Below, one piece after another: positions 27,741 through 36,014 of a stretch of 64,000 bases of DNA. The stretch is taken from contig JAGPVP010000083.1 in the NCBI GenBank assembly GCA_018066965.1, positions 1 through 64,000 on the forward strand. Direction: 5' to 3'. The stretch is from Zhongshania sp. (GTDB lineage Bacteria; Pseudomonadota; Gammaproteobacteria; Pseudomonadales; Spongiibacteraceae). The notes under the pieces are model-generated. The model searched no databases. It worked only from the letters and a program-made list of their open reading frames with translations, and was not told the DNA's origin. Made by a program: the position numbers and the translations under genes. Within the stretch, counting starts at the first letter, position 1; each line of letters begins with the position of its first letter.

Positions 27741-29324
27741 CTACTCCTGTTTTTCACACCGCAAATACCAGACCTGATAGGTCGCTGGCAACAAACCATC
27801 TTGCCTTCTAAATTGCTCATATGCGGCGGCCAATGCCTTAATCCGCCCACGACTAGTCAGCCCTTCTGGGCGGCCGCTATTCACATTGTGAGCGCCAATA
27901 TTTTTCAGTTCGCGAGTTAATTCAGGTAAGCGCTCGTACTCCATAACTTCCCGCGCCTCTTGCCACACTTCAACTTTGAGACCTGAATATTGAATCGCAG
28001 CCTGTATTGCTGATTGCGGAGCAAATTCATTCACATGCGCATATTCATCAACCTGCCGCCATGCTTCACGCAATTCATATAGGGTATCGGGCCCCAGAGT
28101 GGCGATAACTGCCGTGCCACCAGGTTTTAGCACCCTTTCGATTTCAGCATATACAGCAGGTAAATTTTCACACCACTGTAAAGCCAAGCTCGAAAATATT
28201 TGCCCCACGCTATTATCTGCCAAGGGCAGATCCTCAGCGTCACCGCAAACCCAACCGTCTACTATATTGATGTGGTGATCTTTCGCATAAGCCAGCATGC
28301 CTGGAGCGAGATCCACCGCAAGCAGCCGTCCATCACCCACAGATTGTCGTAAGGCTGACAAGCTATAGCCTGTTCCGCAACCCAAATCCATTAGCGGCAA
28401 GTTCAGCGAGCGGGGTAAAAATGTCAGTAAGCGATCTGCAATCCGCCGCTGAAGCATGGCTGCACCATCGTAACTAGACGCCGCTCGACTGAACGACCGG
28501 CCCACATCAGTTTTATCTAGTAAATAAGGTCTAGCGTCGCCAAATAGCTGCTGTGACTGAGCAAACTCTGTGACAGTGGCGACAAATTCTTGCGGCGCCG
28601 ACAAAAATGGCAAATGACCGCAGCCAGCCATAACCTTGCGCTTATGATCAGGATAGTTGGCGGCAAACAGCTCAGCGGCTTGGACTGGAACGAGTGCATC
28701 CTCTGCGCCAAAAATATGTATTACTGGGCACACCACTTTAGCCAAAGAGCGGCGATTATCTATGCGCTCTAAGCACCCCAACCCCGTTATCAGCGCTACC
28801 GAGCCTGCAGATACATTTTGATTATTTAATATAGTCCGCACGTCGCTCGCACGTTGGTCACCATGTAACTGCAACAAACCAAATCGACGTAGACCTTTAG
28901 CGGCATTGTTTTCAATTGACGCATAAAACATAGCGAAGTCGCGCTGCGACATTGCCGCAGGCCAATGCGCATTTTCAACAAATACCGCATTGGTCGCGAC
29001 AGTAATCAAGCCGCTCACTCGCTCAGGATGTTCTGCCGCAAGCGCGGTAGCCAGCATGCCTCCCAATGACCATCCGCAATAAATGGCAGATTCAGGAAGC
29101 ACAGGTAAAAGTTGCTGGATCGCGTCTGCGGCATTAACACCAACATCGCAAGCCACGCTGCGGCCGAAGCCGGGAAGGTCAATCAGGGTAATATGAAAAT
29201 AACGGCGCAAAGCCGGAATTAAACTTCGCCAAATTTCTGAGTCGCTAGCCCAACCATGAAGCAACACCAATTCTGCAGCGTCACTTCGATAAGCCGCCAA
29301 ATGCTCGCGATAAATAACCGTCAT
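27741..29324 (-). CDS. bioHC: Bifunctional pimeloyl-ACP methyl esterase/malonyl-ACP O-methyltransferase (BioH-BioC fusion)
   Basis: 527 residues made of two enzymes. Residues 1-255 are an alpha/beta hydrolase like Bio[14 protein letters not shown], nucleophile elbow GWSLGG, catalytic Asp in FGAEDALVP and His in GCGHLPF. Residues 270-527 are a SAM methyltransferase like Bio[14 protein letters not shown], motif [11 protein letters not shown] and [12 protein letters not shown]. BioC methylates malonyl-ACP to start pimelate synthesis and BioH removes the methyl at the end. Fused BioHC proteins are known from Saccharophagus, Teredinibacter and Cellvibrio. It overlaps bioF by 4 nt. No frameshift or internal stop. 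Confidence 0.95.
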   Translation of the reverse strand: MTVIYREHLAAYRSDAAELVLLHGWASDSEIWRSLIPALRRYFHITLIDLPGFGRSVACDVGVNAADAIQQLLPVLPESAIYCGWSLGGMLATALAAEHPERVSGLITVATNAVFVENAHWPAAMSQRDFAMFYASIENNAAKGLRRFGLLQLHGDQRASDVRTILNNQNVSAGSVALITGLGCLERIDNRRSLAKVVCPVIHIFGAEDALVPVQAAELFAANYPDHKRKVMAGCGHLPFLSAPQEFVATVTEFAQSQQLFGDARPYLLDKTDVGRSFSRAASSYDGAAMLQRRIADRLLTFLPRSLNLPLMDLGCGTGYSLSALRQSVGDGRLLAVDLAPGMLAYAKDHHINIVDGWVCGDAEDLPLADNSVGQIFSSLALQWCENLPAVYAEIERVLKPGGTAVIATLGPDTLYELREAWRQVDEYAHVNEFAPQSAIQAAIQYSGLKVEVWQEAREVMEYERLPELTRELKNIGAHNVNSGRPEGLTSRGRIKALAAAYEQFRRQDGLLPATYQVWYLRCEKQE

Positions 29325-30511
29325 AATTGCGGCAGCGCAACACGTAGTTCAGCAGGGACAACCTTATGCAGCGCAGCAAGCAAAGCATCAATATCTGCCG
29401 TTGAATGCGCTGCAGTTATGGTAATACGAAGACGAGATTGCCCAGCCGCTACCGTCGGTGGACGGATTGCCGAGACCAAAACCCCCTCGGCCTCCAAGCC
29501 CGCGCTAATCGCCATTGCCAACGACTCATCGCCCACTAGTAAAGGCTGAATCGCAGTGTCTGACGGCATTAAAGGCAATGCTATTTGTGCAGCGCCCGAT
29601 TTAAATCGTTTAATCAACGCGCGTAAATGATCGCGGCGCCAAGACTCAGAACGCAGTAACTCTAAGCTAGCTAAACTGGCCGCTGCCACCGCAGGTGGCA
29701 TCGCTGTTGTGTAGATATAAGGCCGAGCAAATTGAATAAGGCTTTCAATCAACACCTCACTGCCCGCGACAAAGGCGCCAAAACTACCGATGCCCTTACC
29801 CAAGGTGCCCATCAATATCGGCAACCGCTCTTGATCTAGCCCGAAAAATTCGCCACTTCCGGCGCCGCTTTGGCCTAATACTCCAAAGCCGTGAGCATCG
29901 TCAGCCATCAAATACGCATCGTATTTTTTAGCCAAAGCTGCTAATTCAGGCAGGGGCGCCATATCACCGTCCATACTAAAAACCGCGTCCACCACAATCA
30001 AACGCTGGCCCTCGTCAGGCAGTTTTTGTAGGCGACGCTCAAGATCGTTTAAATCATTATGATGAAAACGTTGGAATTTCGCCCCACTCAACAAGCCCGC
30101 ATCGAGTAATGAGGCATGATTTAAGCGGTCTTCTAAAATATGATCGCCCTTACCCACCAGCGCGGTAACGGTGCCAAGATTGGCCATATAGCCCGTGGAA
30201 AATAGTATGGCGCGGTCTCGACCAGTAATCTCGGCAAGACCCTCCTCTAGCTGGTGATGCAGGGCAGAATGACCACACACCAAATGCGAGGCCCCTCCGC
30301 CAACGCCATATTGCTGAGCAGCATTCTGCATCGCGGCAATAAGCTGCGGATGATTTGCCAAACCGAGGTAGTCATTACTGCAGAACAATAAGAATTCGCG
30401 CCCATCAACAACAACCCTCGGACCCTGTGCGGTTTCCAGCACGCGGCGCTTGCGATAACGGGATTGTTGGCGGCGCTCTGCTAGCCGGCGCTGCAGAGCT
30501 TCAGTCATCAT
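29321..30511 (-). CDS. bioF: 8-amino-7-oxononanoate synthase
   Basis: 396 residues, a PLP-dependent alpha-oxoamine synthase. Features include [33 protein letters not shown], the [15 protein letters not shown] strand, [10 protein letters not shown] and the PLP Schiff-base lysine in [17 protein letters not shown]. It joins pimeloyl-ACP (or CoA) with L-alanine. It lies between bioB (20-bp gap) and bioHC (ATGA overlap). Two consecutive ATG codons exist at the start; either could be used. Confidence 0.96.
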   Translation of the reverse strand: MMTEALQRRLAERRQQSRYRKRRVLETAQGPRVVVDGREFLLFCSNDYLGLANHPQLIAAMQNAAQQYGVGGGASHLVCGHSALHHQLEEGLAEITGRDRAILFSTGYMANLGTVTALVGKGDHILEDRLNHASLLDAGLLSGAKFQRFHHNDLNDLERRLQKLPDEGQRLIVVDAVFSMDGDMAPLPELAALAKKYDAYLMADDAHGFGVLGQSGAGSGEFFGLDQERLPILMGTLGKGIGSFGAFVAGSEVLIESLIQFARPYIYTTAMPPAVAAASLASLELLRSESWRRDHLRALIKRFKSGAAQIALPLMPSDTAIQPLLVGDESLAMAISAGLEAEGVLVSAIRPPTVAAGQSRLRITITAAHSTADIDALLAALHKVVPAELRVALPQL

Positions 30512-30531
30512 GATGAATCAACCGTAGCGGC

Positions 30532-31590
30532 TTAGGCCGTTGCGTCGTAAAAGAAGCGGTCGTTCTTAGCCTGCTCAACTGCGCCTAACAAGGCATCGCT
30601 TTGCGCTTCGTCGTCATGGTCAACATGACGCTCTTCTGGTTTTATTCCCAAGCGGCCAAATAATTCCAAATCTTTATTGGCTTTTGGGTTTGGCGTGGTC
30701 AGTAGCTTCTCGCCGTAGAAAATCGAATTTGCACCAGCAAAATAAGCCAAGGCATGCATTTCTTCGTTCATCGACTCGCGACCTGCCGACAAACGCACAT
30801 GGGATTTCGGCATAATAATCCGCGCTACCGCGATCGTCCGAATAAAATCAAAGGGGTCTAAGTCAGCGACATTTGCCATCGGTGTGCCTTCGACTTTCAC
30901 CAGCATATTGATCGGAACGCTCTCTGGCTGCACAGGTAAATTCGCCAACTGCAACAGCAGACCGGCACGATCTTTAATCGACTCGCCCATACCCACAATG
31001 CCACCGCTGCAGACTTTAATGCCGGCGTCACGAACATTACCCAAAGTCCCCAGACGATCTTGGTAGGTGCGTGTGGTAATAATCTCGCCATAAAACTCCG
31101 GCGAAGTGTCTAAATTATGGTTGTAATAGTCTAAACCTGCCTCGGCAAGTTCAGATGCCTGCTCACCCGTTAACATGCCCAAAGTCATGCAGGTCTCTAG
31201 CCCCATTTCTTTTACGCCCCGCACCATCGCGGTCACGTAGGGCATATCCTTTTTCTTAGGTGAGCGCCACGCGGCACCCATACAAAAACGAGTTGTGCCC
31301 GAAGCCTTCGCAGCGCGCGCTTCGGCAAGCACTTTCTCAACTTCCATTAGCTTTTCTTTTTCAAGCCCGGTGTCATAACGGTTGCTTTGCGGGCAGTACT
31401 TGCAGTCTTCAGGACAGGCGCCAGTTTTAATAGACAGCAAGGTGCTTACTTGAACCGCATTGGGGTCAAAATTAGCGCGGTGAACTGTTTGCGCTTGAAA
31501 CAACAAATCATTAAATGGCAGGGCGAATAAAGCCTGAACTTCTTTGCTAGTCCAGTCTGTGCGAATTGTCGTTAAAGCGGCGGTAGTCAT
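30532..31590 (-). CDS. bioB: Biotin synthase
   Basis: 352 residues from ATG at 31590; the track start four codons earlier is a TTG. A radical SAM enzyme with the [11 protein letters not shown] cluster motif (CxxxCxxC), [23 protein letters not shown] and the [11 protein letters not shown] segment, plus the conserved Arg in [10 protein letters not shown] near the second [2Fe-2S] cluster. It inserts sulfur into dethiobiotin. First gene of the cluster, behind a good sigma-70 promoter. Divergent from comF. Confidence 0.96.
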   Translation of the reverse strand: MTTAALTTIRTDWTSKEVQALFALPFNDLLFQAQTVHRANFDPNAVQVSTLLSIKTGACPEDCKYCPQSNRYDTGLEKEKLMEVEKVLAEARAAKASGTTRFCMGAAWRSPKKKDMPYVTAMVRGVKEMGLETCMTLGMLTGEQASELAEAGLDYYNHNLDTSPEFYGEIITTRTYQDRLGTLGNVRDAGIKVCSGGIVGMGESIKDRAGLLLQLANLPVQPESVPINMLVKVEGTPMANVADLDPFDFIRTIAVARIIMPKSHVRLSAGRESMNEEMHALAYFAGANSIFYGEKLLTTPNPKANKDLELFGRLGIKPEERHVDHDDEAQSDALLGAVEQAKNDRFFYDATA

Positions 31591-31631
31591 GATAAAGTCC
31601 AACGTGAAATTTGCAGTGTTTCAAGACCACA

Positions 31632-31659
31632 ATGATAAAGGCTTATCGCAAGCTGTCAA
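31632..31659 (-). promoter_or_regulatory. Sigma-70 promoter of the bio operon
   Basis: Minus-strand TTGACA (31654-31659), 16-bp spacer, TATCAT (31632-31637), about 40 nt before the bioB ATG. A dyad, GATAAAGGCTTATC (31634-31647), overlaps the -10 and spacer. No BirA-type box (TTGTAAACC) was seen. Confidence 0.65.
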
Positions 31660-31674
31660 CCAGCAAGGATGCTC

Positions 31675-32394
31675 ATGGTTAACAGGTTTAATGTACACAG
31701 TGCCCACAAACTAAGCTATCAGTTTGCTCCGGGGCGCTGTATTTTATGCCAAAGCCCCAGCCTACGGGACTTAGACTTATGCTTAGGCTGCGAAAATGAG
31801 CTGCCATGGCTAAGCAGCCGCTGTGCACGTTGCGCGCTGCCATTACCACAAAACCACGACCAAACTCACTGCGGACAATGCCTGCGCAAACCGCCAGCCT
31901 TTAGTCACTGCATCACCGCCTTGCGCTACGATTTCCCGGTCGACCGCCTCATTGCCGGTTTTAAACACCAGAAGAAACTCAATTACGGCGCTGTCTTAGC
32001 CGCGCTCTGGTTGAGCCGTTGCCAAAGCCAACTCGACACACTACCAGACCAATTAATACCTGTGCCGATGCACTGGCGGCGTCGAATTCTGCGCGGCTTC
32101 AATCAATCTCTTCTATTGGCCAAGGACTTTAGTAACACCCTTGGCATTCCCGTTAACCACGCCATTAACCACCCCCGCGCCAGCCACTCACAACAAGGTT
32201 TAAGTGCTGCTGCGCGCCGTAAAAATTTGCAGCAAGCCTTTGCGTTTGTAAAAGGCGCTGACGTTAAAGGCAAACACCTTGCGGTGATCGACGATGTGGT
32301 TACAACGACCGCGACAGCCAACACCTTGGCCGCTATACTGGCGCGCAACGGCGCTGCCCGTGTAGATATTTGGTGTCTAGCCCGCACCCCTTAA
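31675..32394 (+). CDS. ComF-family phosphoribosyltransferase-like protein
   Basis: 239 residues from ATG at 31675 (AAGGA 5 nt upstream; the track uses an ATG six bases earlier). The N-terminal zinc-finger part has paired Cys (CILCQS, CLGC, CARC, CGQC), then KHQKKLNYG, the PVPMHWRRRILRGFNQS block and the PRPP-binding-like loop LAVIDDVVTTTATANTLA. ComF proteins are needed for DNA uptake in naturally competent bacteria, but the gene is also common in non-competent ones (GntX). Divergent from bioB, as in many gammaproteobacteria. Confidence 0.9.
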   Translation: MVNRFNVHSAHKLSYQFAPGRCILCQSPSLRDLDLCLGCENELPWLSSRCARCALPLPQNHDQTHCGQCLRKPPAFSHCITALRYDFPVDRLIAGFKHQKKLNYGAVLAALWLSRCQSQLDTLPDQLIPVPMHWRRRILRGFNQSLLLAKDFSNTLGIPVNHAINHPRASHSQQGLSAAARRKNLQQAFAFVKGADVKGKHLAVIDDVVTTTATANTLAAILARNGAARVDIWCLARTP

Positions 32395-32424
32395 AGCAAT
32401 ATAGTTTTTATGGAGGACACTTTA

Positions 32425-32472
32425 ATGCTCAGTCACCGCGCCCTCCACCCTAGCTTGCGAGTCTTTACATGA
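32425..32472 (+). CDS. Possible 15-codon leader ORF coupled to modB
   Basis: Too short for the track. ATG at 32425 is preceded by a strong GGAGGA 7 nt upstream and encodes 15 residues (MLSHRALHPSLRVFT); its TGA overlaps the modB ATG as ATGA. modB itself has only a weak SD, so translation of this leader could deliver ribosomes to modB. No family is recognised and expression is unproven. Confidence 0.4.
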   Translation: MLSHRALHPSLRVFT

Positions 32473-33170
32473 GCCATAACGACTGGCTCGCCATTACGCT
32501 AACCCTCAAGCTAGCCGGCTTAACCACCCTTATTTTATTACTTATTGGCACACCACTCGCGTGGTGGCTGGCCCATACCCGCATCCGTATCAAACCTATT
32601 TTAGAGGCGGTCATTGCGCTGCCACTGGTTTTACCACCCACCGTGCTGGGATTTTATTTACTCATCGCCTTTGCGCCCAACTCTGGCATTGCCCAACTCT
32701 GGCAATTCCTCACCGGCGGCACCTTGGCTTTCAGTTTTAGCGCGCTGGTTATCGCCTCGGTACTGTATTCACTGCCTTTTGTGGTGCAGCCCTTACAAAG
32801 TGGTTTTCAGCAACTGCCCAAACCCTTAATAGACACCGCCGCCAGCCTTGGCGCTGGCCCCATCGACCGATTTTTTAGTGTGATTTTGCCGCTGTGTCGC
32901 AGCAACTTTCTGGTAGCCAGCACTCTCGGCTTTGCCCACACCGTGGGTGAATTCGGGGTAGTGCTAATGATCGGCGGCAATATACCAGGCCAAACCCAAG
33001 TACTCTCTATCGCGCTGTACGAGCGTGTAGAGTCATTACAATATGAGACCGCACATTGGATGGCCGGCGGCCTTATCGCCTTTTCGCTTCTGGTTCTCAG
33101 CATCGTATATTTAGTCAACAATTACCGCGGTCTCACCTCGCTGGCACACAATAGCGAGACCGCCAAATGA
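32469..33170 (+). CDS. modB: Molybdate ABC transporter permease ModB
   Basis: 233 residues with about five to six membrane helices (TTLILLLIGTPLAWWLAHT; AVIALPLVLPPTVLGFYLLIAF) and the EAA-type cytoplasmic loop (DTAASLGAGPIDRFFSVILP), as in ModB. HTVGEFGVVLMIGGNIPGQTQ is a typical ModB block. It forms the inner-membrane channel for molybdate (or tungstate). It overlaps modC by 4 nt. The substrate-binding gene modA, usually just upstream, is missing here. Confidence 0.92.
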   Translation: MSHNDWLAITLTLKLAGLTTLILLLIGTPLAWWLAHTRIRIKPILEAVIALPLVLPPTVLGFYLLIAFAPNSGIAQLWQFLTGGTLAFSFSALVIASVLYSLPFVVQPLQSGFQQLPKPLIDTAASLGAGPIDRFFSVILPLCRSNFLVASTLGFAHTVGEFGVVLMIGGNIPGQTQVLSIALYERVESLQYETAHWMAGGLIAFSLLVLSIVYLVNNYRGLTSLAHNSETAK

Positions 33171-34264
33171 GCCTGCTCATATCGCTACACCTGCAACGTG
33201 GTCAGTTCAACCTCGATATTGACACCGCATTACCCACCAGCGGCATCACCGCAATTTGTGGGCCCAGCGGCAGCGGCAAAACCACCTTACTCCGCTGTAT
33301 TGCCGGTCTCGATACCGCCCCCAATGGCATGGTGCAATTTAGCGGACAAGACTGGCAAACCGAGCGCGCCATGCTTAAAACCGAACAGCGCGGCATTGGC
33401 CTAGTTTTTCAAGACGCCCAGCTATTTCCGCACCTCACCGTGGCGGGCAATCTCGATTATGCTCGCAAACGCCAATTCAATACCGCAGGTCCGTCCACTG
33501 CCGAGGTTTGCGACTGGCTGCACATCACGCCATTGCTAAACCGTGCGGTGGACAAACTTTCTGGTGGTGAATGCAAGCGCGTTGCCATCGCCCGCGCCCT
33601 GCTTCGCCACCCGCAATTACTGCTGATGGACGAACCCTTGGCGGGATTACACGACCATGCCAGAGAGCAAATGCTGGATGTGTTACAAACCCTGCCCAAG
33701 CACTTAGATATTCCCGTGTTATACGTCAGTCATAGTTTTCATGAAATTAGCCGGCTTGCCGACCATGTGCTTTTATTAGACAAAGGTCAGCTCATTGCCG
33801 AGGGCGATCTAATTAGTTTAAGCACTCGCTTAGACCTTCCCATCAGCCATCAGCAAGGGGCCGGCGCGGTACTCACCGCGCAGTTGCGCGAACACGACCC
33901 GGAGTATCAGCTCAGCACCTTATCGATAGACCGCCAGCACCAACTCAGCATCAAGCAAATTGCCGCCGACCACGGCCAAACCGTGCGGCTATTTGTGGCC
34001 GCAAGAGATGTCAGTATCTGTCTAGACGCCCCTACGCAAAGCAGCATATTGAATATATTGCCGTGCACAATCGATACCATAGAACAGCAGTCACCGGCAT
34101 CTTTAGCCGCCCAGCTTACCATTCGTCTTAAGCTTAATGAGCAATATTTATTAGCGCACATTACCCGTAAATCCTGCGACCGCTTACTACTTCAAGAAGG
34201 CCAACAGGTCTTTGCGCAGATTAAAACCGTCGCCTTAATCAACGAATACGGGCTTACACCATGA
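33167..34264 (+). CDS. modC: Molybdate ABC transporter ATP-binding protein ModC
   Basis: 365 residues. The ABC domain has Walker A GPSGSGKTT, Q-loop VFQDAQLFPHLTV, signature LSGGECKRVAIARALL (a Cys-Lys variant of the usual GGxxQR), Walker B LLLMDEPLAGL and the H-loop YVSHSFHEI. The C-terminal about 130 residues form a TOBE/MOP-like domain (VRLFVAARDVSICLDAP) that binds oxyanion in ModC proteins. It energises ModB. Overlaps modB upstream and srkA downstream by 4 nt each, indicating one tightly coupled operon. Confidence 0.93.
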   Translation: MSLLISLHLQRGQFNLDIDTALPTSGITAICGPSGSGKTTLLRCIAGLDTAPNGMVQFSGQDWQTERAMLKTEQRGIGLVFQDAQLFPHLTVAGNLDYARKRQFNTAGPSTAEVCDWLHITPLLNRAVDKLSGGECKRVAIARALLRHPQLLLMDEPLAGLHDHAREQMLDVLQTLPKHLDIPVLYVSHSFHEISRLADHVLLLDKGQLIAEGDLISLSTRLDLPISHQQGAGAVLTAQLREHDPEYQLSTLSIDRQHQLSIKQIAADHGQTVRLFVAARDVSICLDAPTQSSILNILPCTIDTIEQQSPASLAAQLTIRLKLNEQYLLAHITRKSCDRLLLQEGQQVFAQIKTVALINEYGLTP

Positions 34265-35250
34265 CTAGTATGGAACAAACAGATTTCGCCAACCTTACCC
34301 CAGATCGAGTTATTGACGCGGTTGAAAGCCTTGGCTACGTCAGCGACTTACGGGTTTTTGCACTTAACAGTTACGAAAATCGTGTTTATCAATTTGGGTT
34401 AGAAGAACAAGCGCCAATAGTGGTTAAGTTCTATCGCCCGGAGCGCTGGAGCGACGAGCAAATACTAGAAGAACACCAATTTACACAGCAGCTTGCAGAT
34501 ACCGATATTGCCGTTATTCCGCCTTGGCGAAATACCGCCGGCGACAGCCTGTTTCATTTTGAAGGCTACCGCTTTGCACTCTACCCACGCCGCGGCGGGC
34601 ATGCACCGGCGCTGGACGACATGGACAACCTCTTCCAGTTAGGCCGCCTATTTGGCCGCCTACATTTGGTGGGCGCTAGCGCCGAATATAAATTTCGGCC
34701 CAAATTAGATGTGGCAAGTTTTGGTGATGACAGCCGCCGCGACATCTTGGCCGATGTGATTCCCGCTAGCCTGCGGGAGTCCTATTCGACGATCAGCGAA
34801 GATCTTCTCCATCGTGTACGGCAACGCTTTACCGAGATAAACCCGACCTATATTCGCAGTCACGGCGACGGCCATGTGGGTAATATTCTGTCGCGCAATG
34901 ATGAAACGTGGCTGGTGGACTTTGACGACAGTCGCATGACCCCGGCCATTCAAGATTTATGGATGTTCCTCTCTGGCGAGCCGGACGCGCAGCAACGTGC
35001 CATTATGGAGTTAGTGGAAGGCTATCAAGAGTTTTACGACTTTAACCCCCGCGAACTAGGGCTAATTGAAGCCCTGCGCAGCCTAAGAATTATGCACCAC
35101 GCCGCTTGGCTAGCGCGTCGCTGGCAAGACCCCGCCTTTCCCAAAGCCTTCCCCTGGTTTAATACCGAACGCTACTGGGGCGAGCACATTTTGCAATTAC
35201 GAGAGCAACTCGCGTTAATGCAAGAACCGCCACTGCGCATGCCCTACTAG
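34261..35250 (+). CDS. srkA: Stress response kinase SrkA (YihE-type protein kinase)
   Basis: 329 residues of the APH/choline-kinase-like fold. It shows LNSYENRVYQFG, IVVKFYRPERWSDEQILEEH, the catalytic loop SHGDGHVGNIL and the DFDDSRMTPAIQDLWMFL metal-binding motif, all standard for YihE/SrkA (E. coli has HGDCHAGNIL). In E. coli SrkA is a Ser/Thr kinase that lowers stress-induced death. Its start overlaps modC by 4 nt, an unusual partner; any link to molybdenum is unknown. Confidence 0.92.
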   Translation: MTSMEQTDFANLTPDRVIDAVESLGYVSDLRVFALNSYENRVYQFGLEEQAPIVVKFYRPERWSDEQILEEHQFTQQLADTDIAVIPPWRNTAGDSLFHFEGYRFALYPRRGGHAPALDDMDNLFQLGRLFGRLHLVGASAEYKFRPKLDVASFGDDSRRDILADVIPASLRESYSTISEDLLHRVRQRFTEINPTYIRSHGDGHVGNILSRNDETWLVDFDDSRMTPAIQDLWMFLSGEPDAQQRAIMELVEGYQEFYDFNPRELGLIEALRSLRIMHHAAWLARRWQDPAFPKAFPWFNTERYWGEHILQLREQLALMQEPPLRMPY

Positions 35251-35271
35251 CGCAAAACTCGCGCGCCCGTC

Positions 35272-35332
35272 ACGTGTAAACACTCAAACAGCGACTATCT
35301 GTAGCTATGATCTAGCGCCAGTGTTTACACGT
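35272..35332. repeat. Inverted repeat ACGTGTAAACACT / AGTGTTTACACGT
   Basis: Two perfect 13-bp inverted arms (35272-35284 and 35320-35332) with a 35-bp spacer, 22 bp past the srkA stop and about 210 bp before the 2Fe-2S subunit gene. Each arm itself contains a near-palindrome, GTGTNNACAC. This could be a pair of operator sites or a long-loop terminator; no T-run follows. The rest of the 294-bp gap shows no other feature. Confidence 0.7.
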
Positions 35333-35544
35333 ATAACATCAACTGCTATTTTGTGAGTTCACAGATAACAGCAAGCGTTAGACCATCAATTATCAACGAC
35401 GCTAACCATCACAATAAACATGCAGAACAAACCTGCATAAAATGTAAGCCACAATAAACCAGCCCACTGCCGCGACAATATTAAGCGCAGCGCTACGTGG
35501 TTAAACATAATAAAAACCGCTCTAACAAGAGCGCAGGAGCCAGA

Positions 35545-36003
35545 ATGTTTACCATCCGCGTGAACGGTATTGCACATACCGTCGATGCCAGCGAAGACAA
35601 ACCTTTACTATGGGTACTCAGAGAAAATCTTAAACTCACCGGCACTAAATACGGTTGCGGCCAAGCGCTGTGTGGCGCCTGCACCGTGCATATCGACGGC
35701 CAACCTACCCGCTCCTGTGTAATGCCCATCAGCGCCGTTGGCGAAAAACAAGTTCGCACCATTGAAGACATCGGCAACGAACATATTGGCAGCCTAGTCC
35801 AGCAGACCTGGCAAACCCTAAATATCCCCCAATGTGGCTACTGCCAGTCTGGGCAAATTATGGCCGCAACGGCGCTACTAAAAGATAACGCCTCACCCAA
35901 CGACCAAGATATTGATAAAGCCATGTCTGGCAATATCTGTCGCTGCGGCACCTACCCACGCATACGCAAGGCCATTCATAAAATTGCCACCGAACAACTA
36001 TAG
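35545..36003 (+). CDS. [2Fe-2S] subunit of a molybdenum hydroxylase (IorA-like)
   Basis: 152 residues from ATG at 35545 (AGGAG upstream; the track start at 35497 adds 16 residues). Two iron-sulfur domains: plant-ferredoxin type with [17 protein letters not shown] and a second Cys (RSC), then a helical one with [10 protein letters not shown] and [11 protein letters not shown]. This is the small electron-transfer subunit of xanthine-oxidase-family enzymes such as isoquinoline 1-oxidoreductase. It sits 11 nt before the molybdopterin subunit. It has no signal peptide and would be carried out with its Tat-exported partner. Confidence 0.93.
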   Translation: MFTIRVNGIAHTVDASEDKPLLWVLRENLKLTGTKYGCGQALCGACTVHIDGQPTRSCVMPISAVGEKQVRTIEDIGNEHIGSLVQQTWQTLNIPQCGYCQSGQIMAATALLKDNASPNDQDIDKAMSGNICRCGTYPRIRKAIHKIATEQL

Positions 36004-36014
36004 GGGTTGCCGCA

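Noticed and set aside
35386-35508. Minus-strand 40-residue hydrophobic ORF ([15 protein letters not shown]...)
   Set aside because: It looks like a membrane helix but has no clear SD, overlaps the leader of the hydroxylase gene and resembles no family I know.
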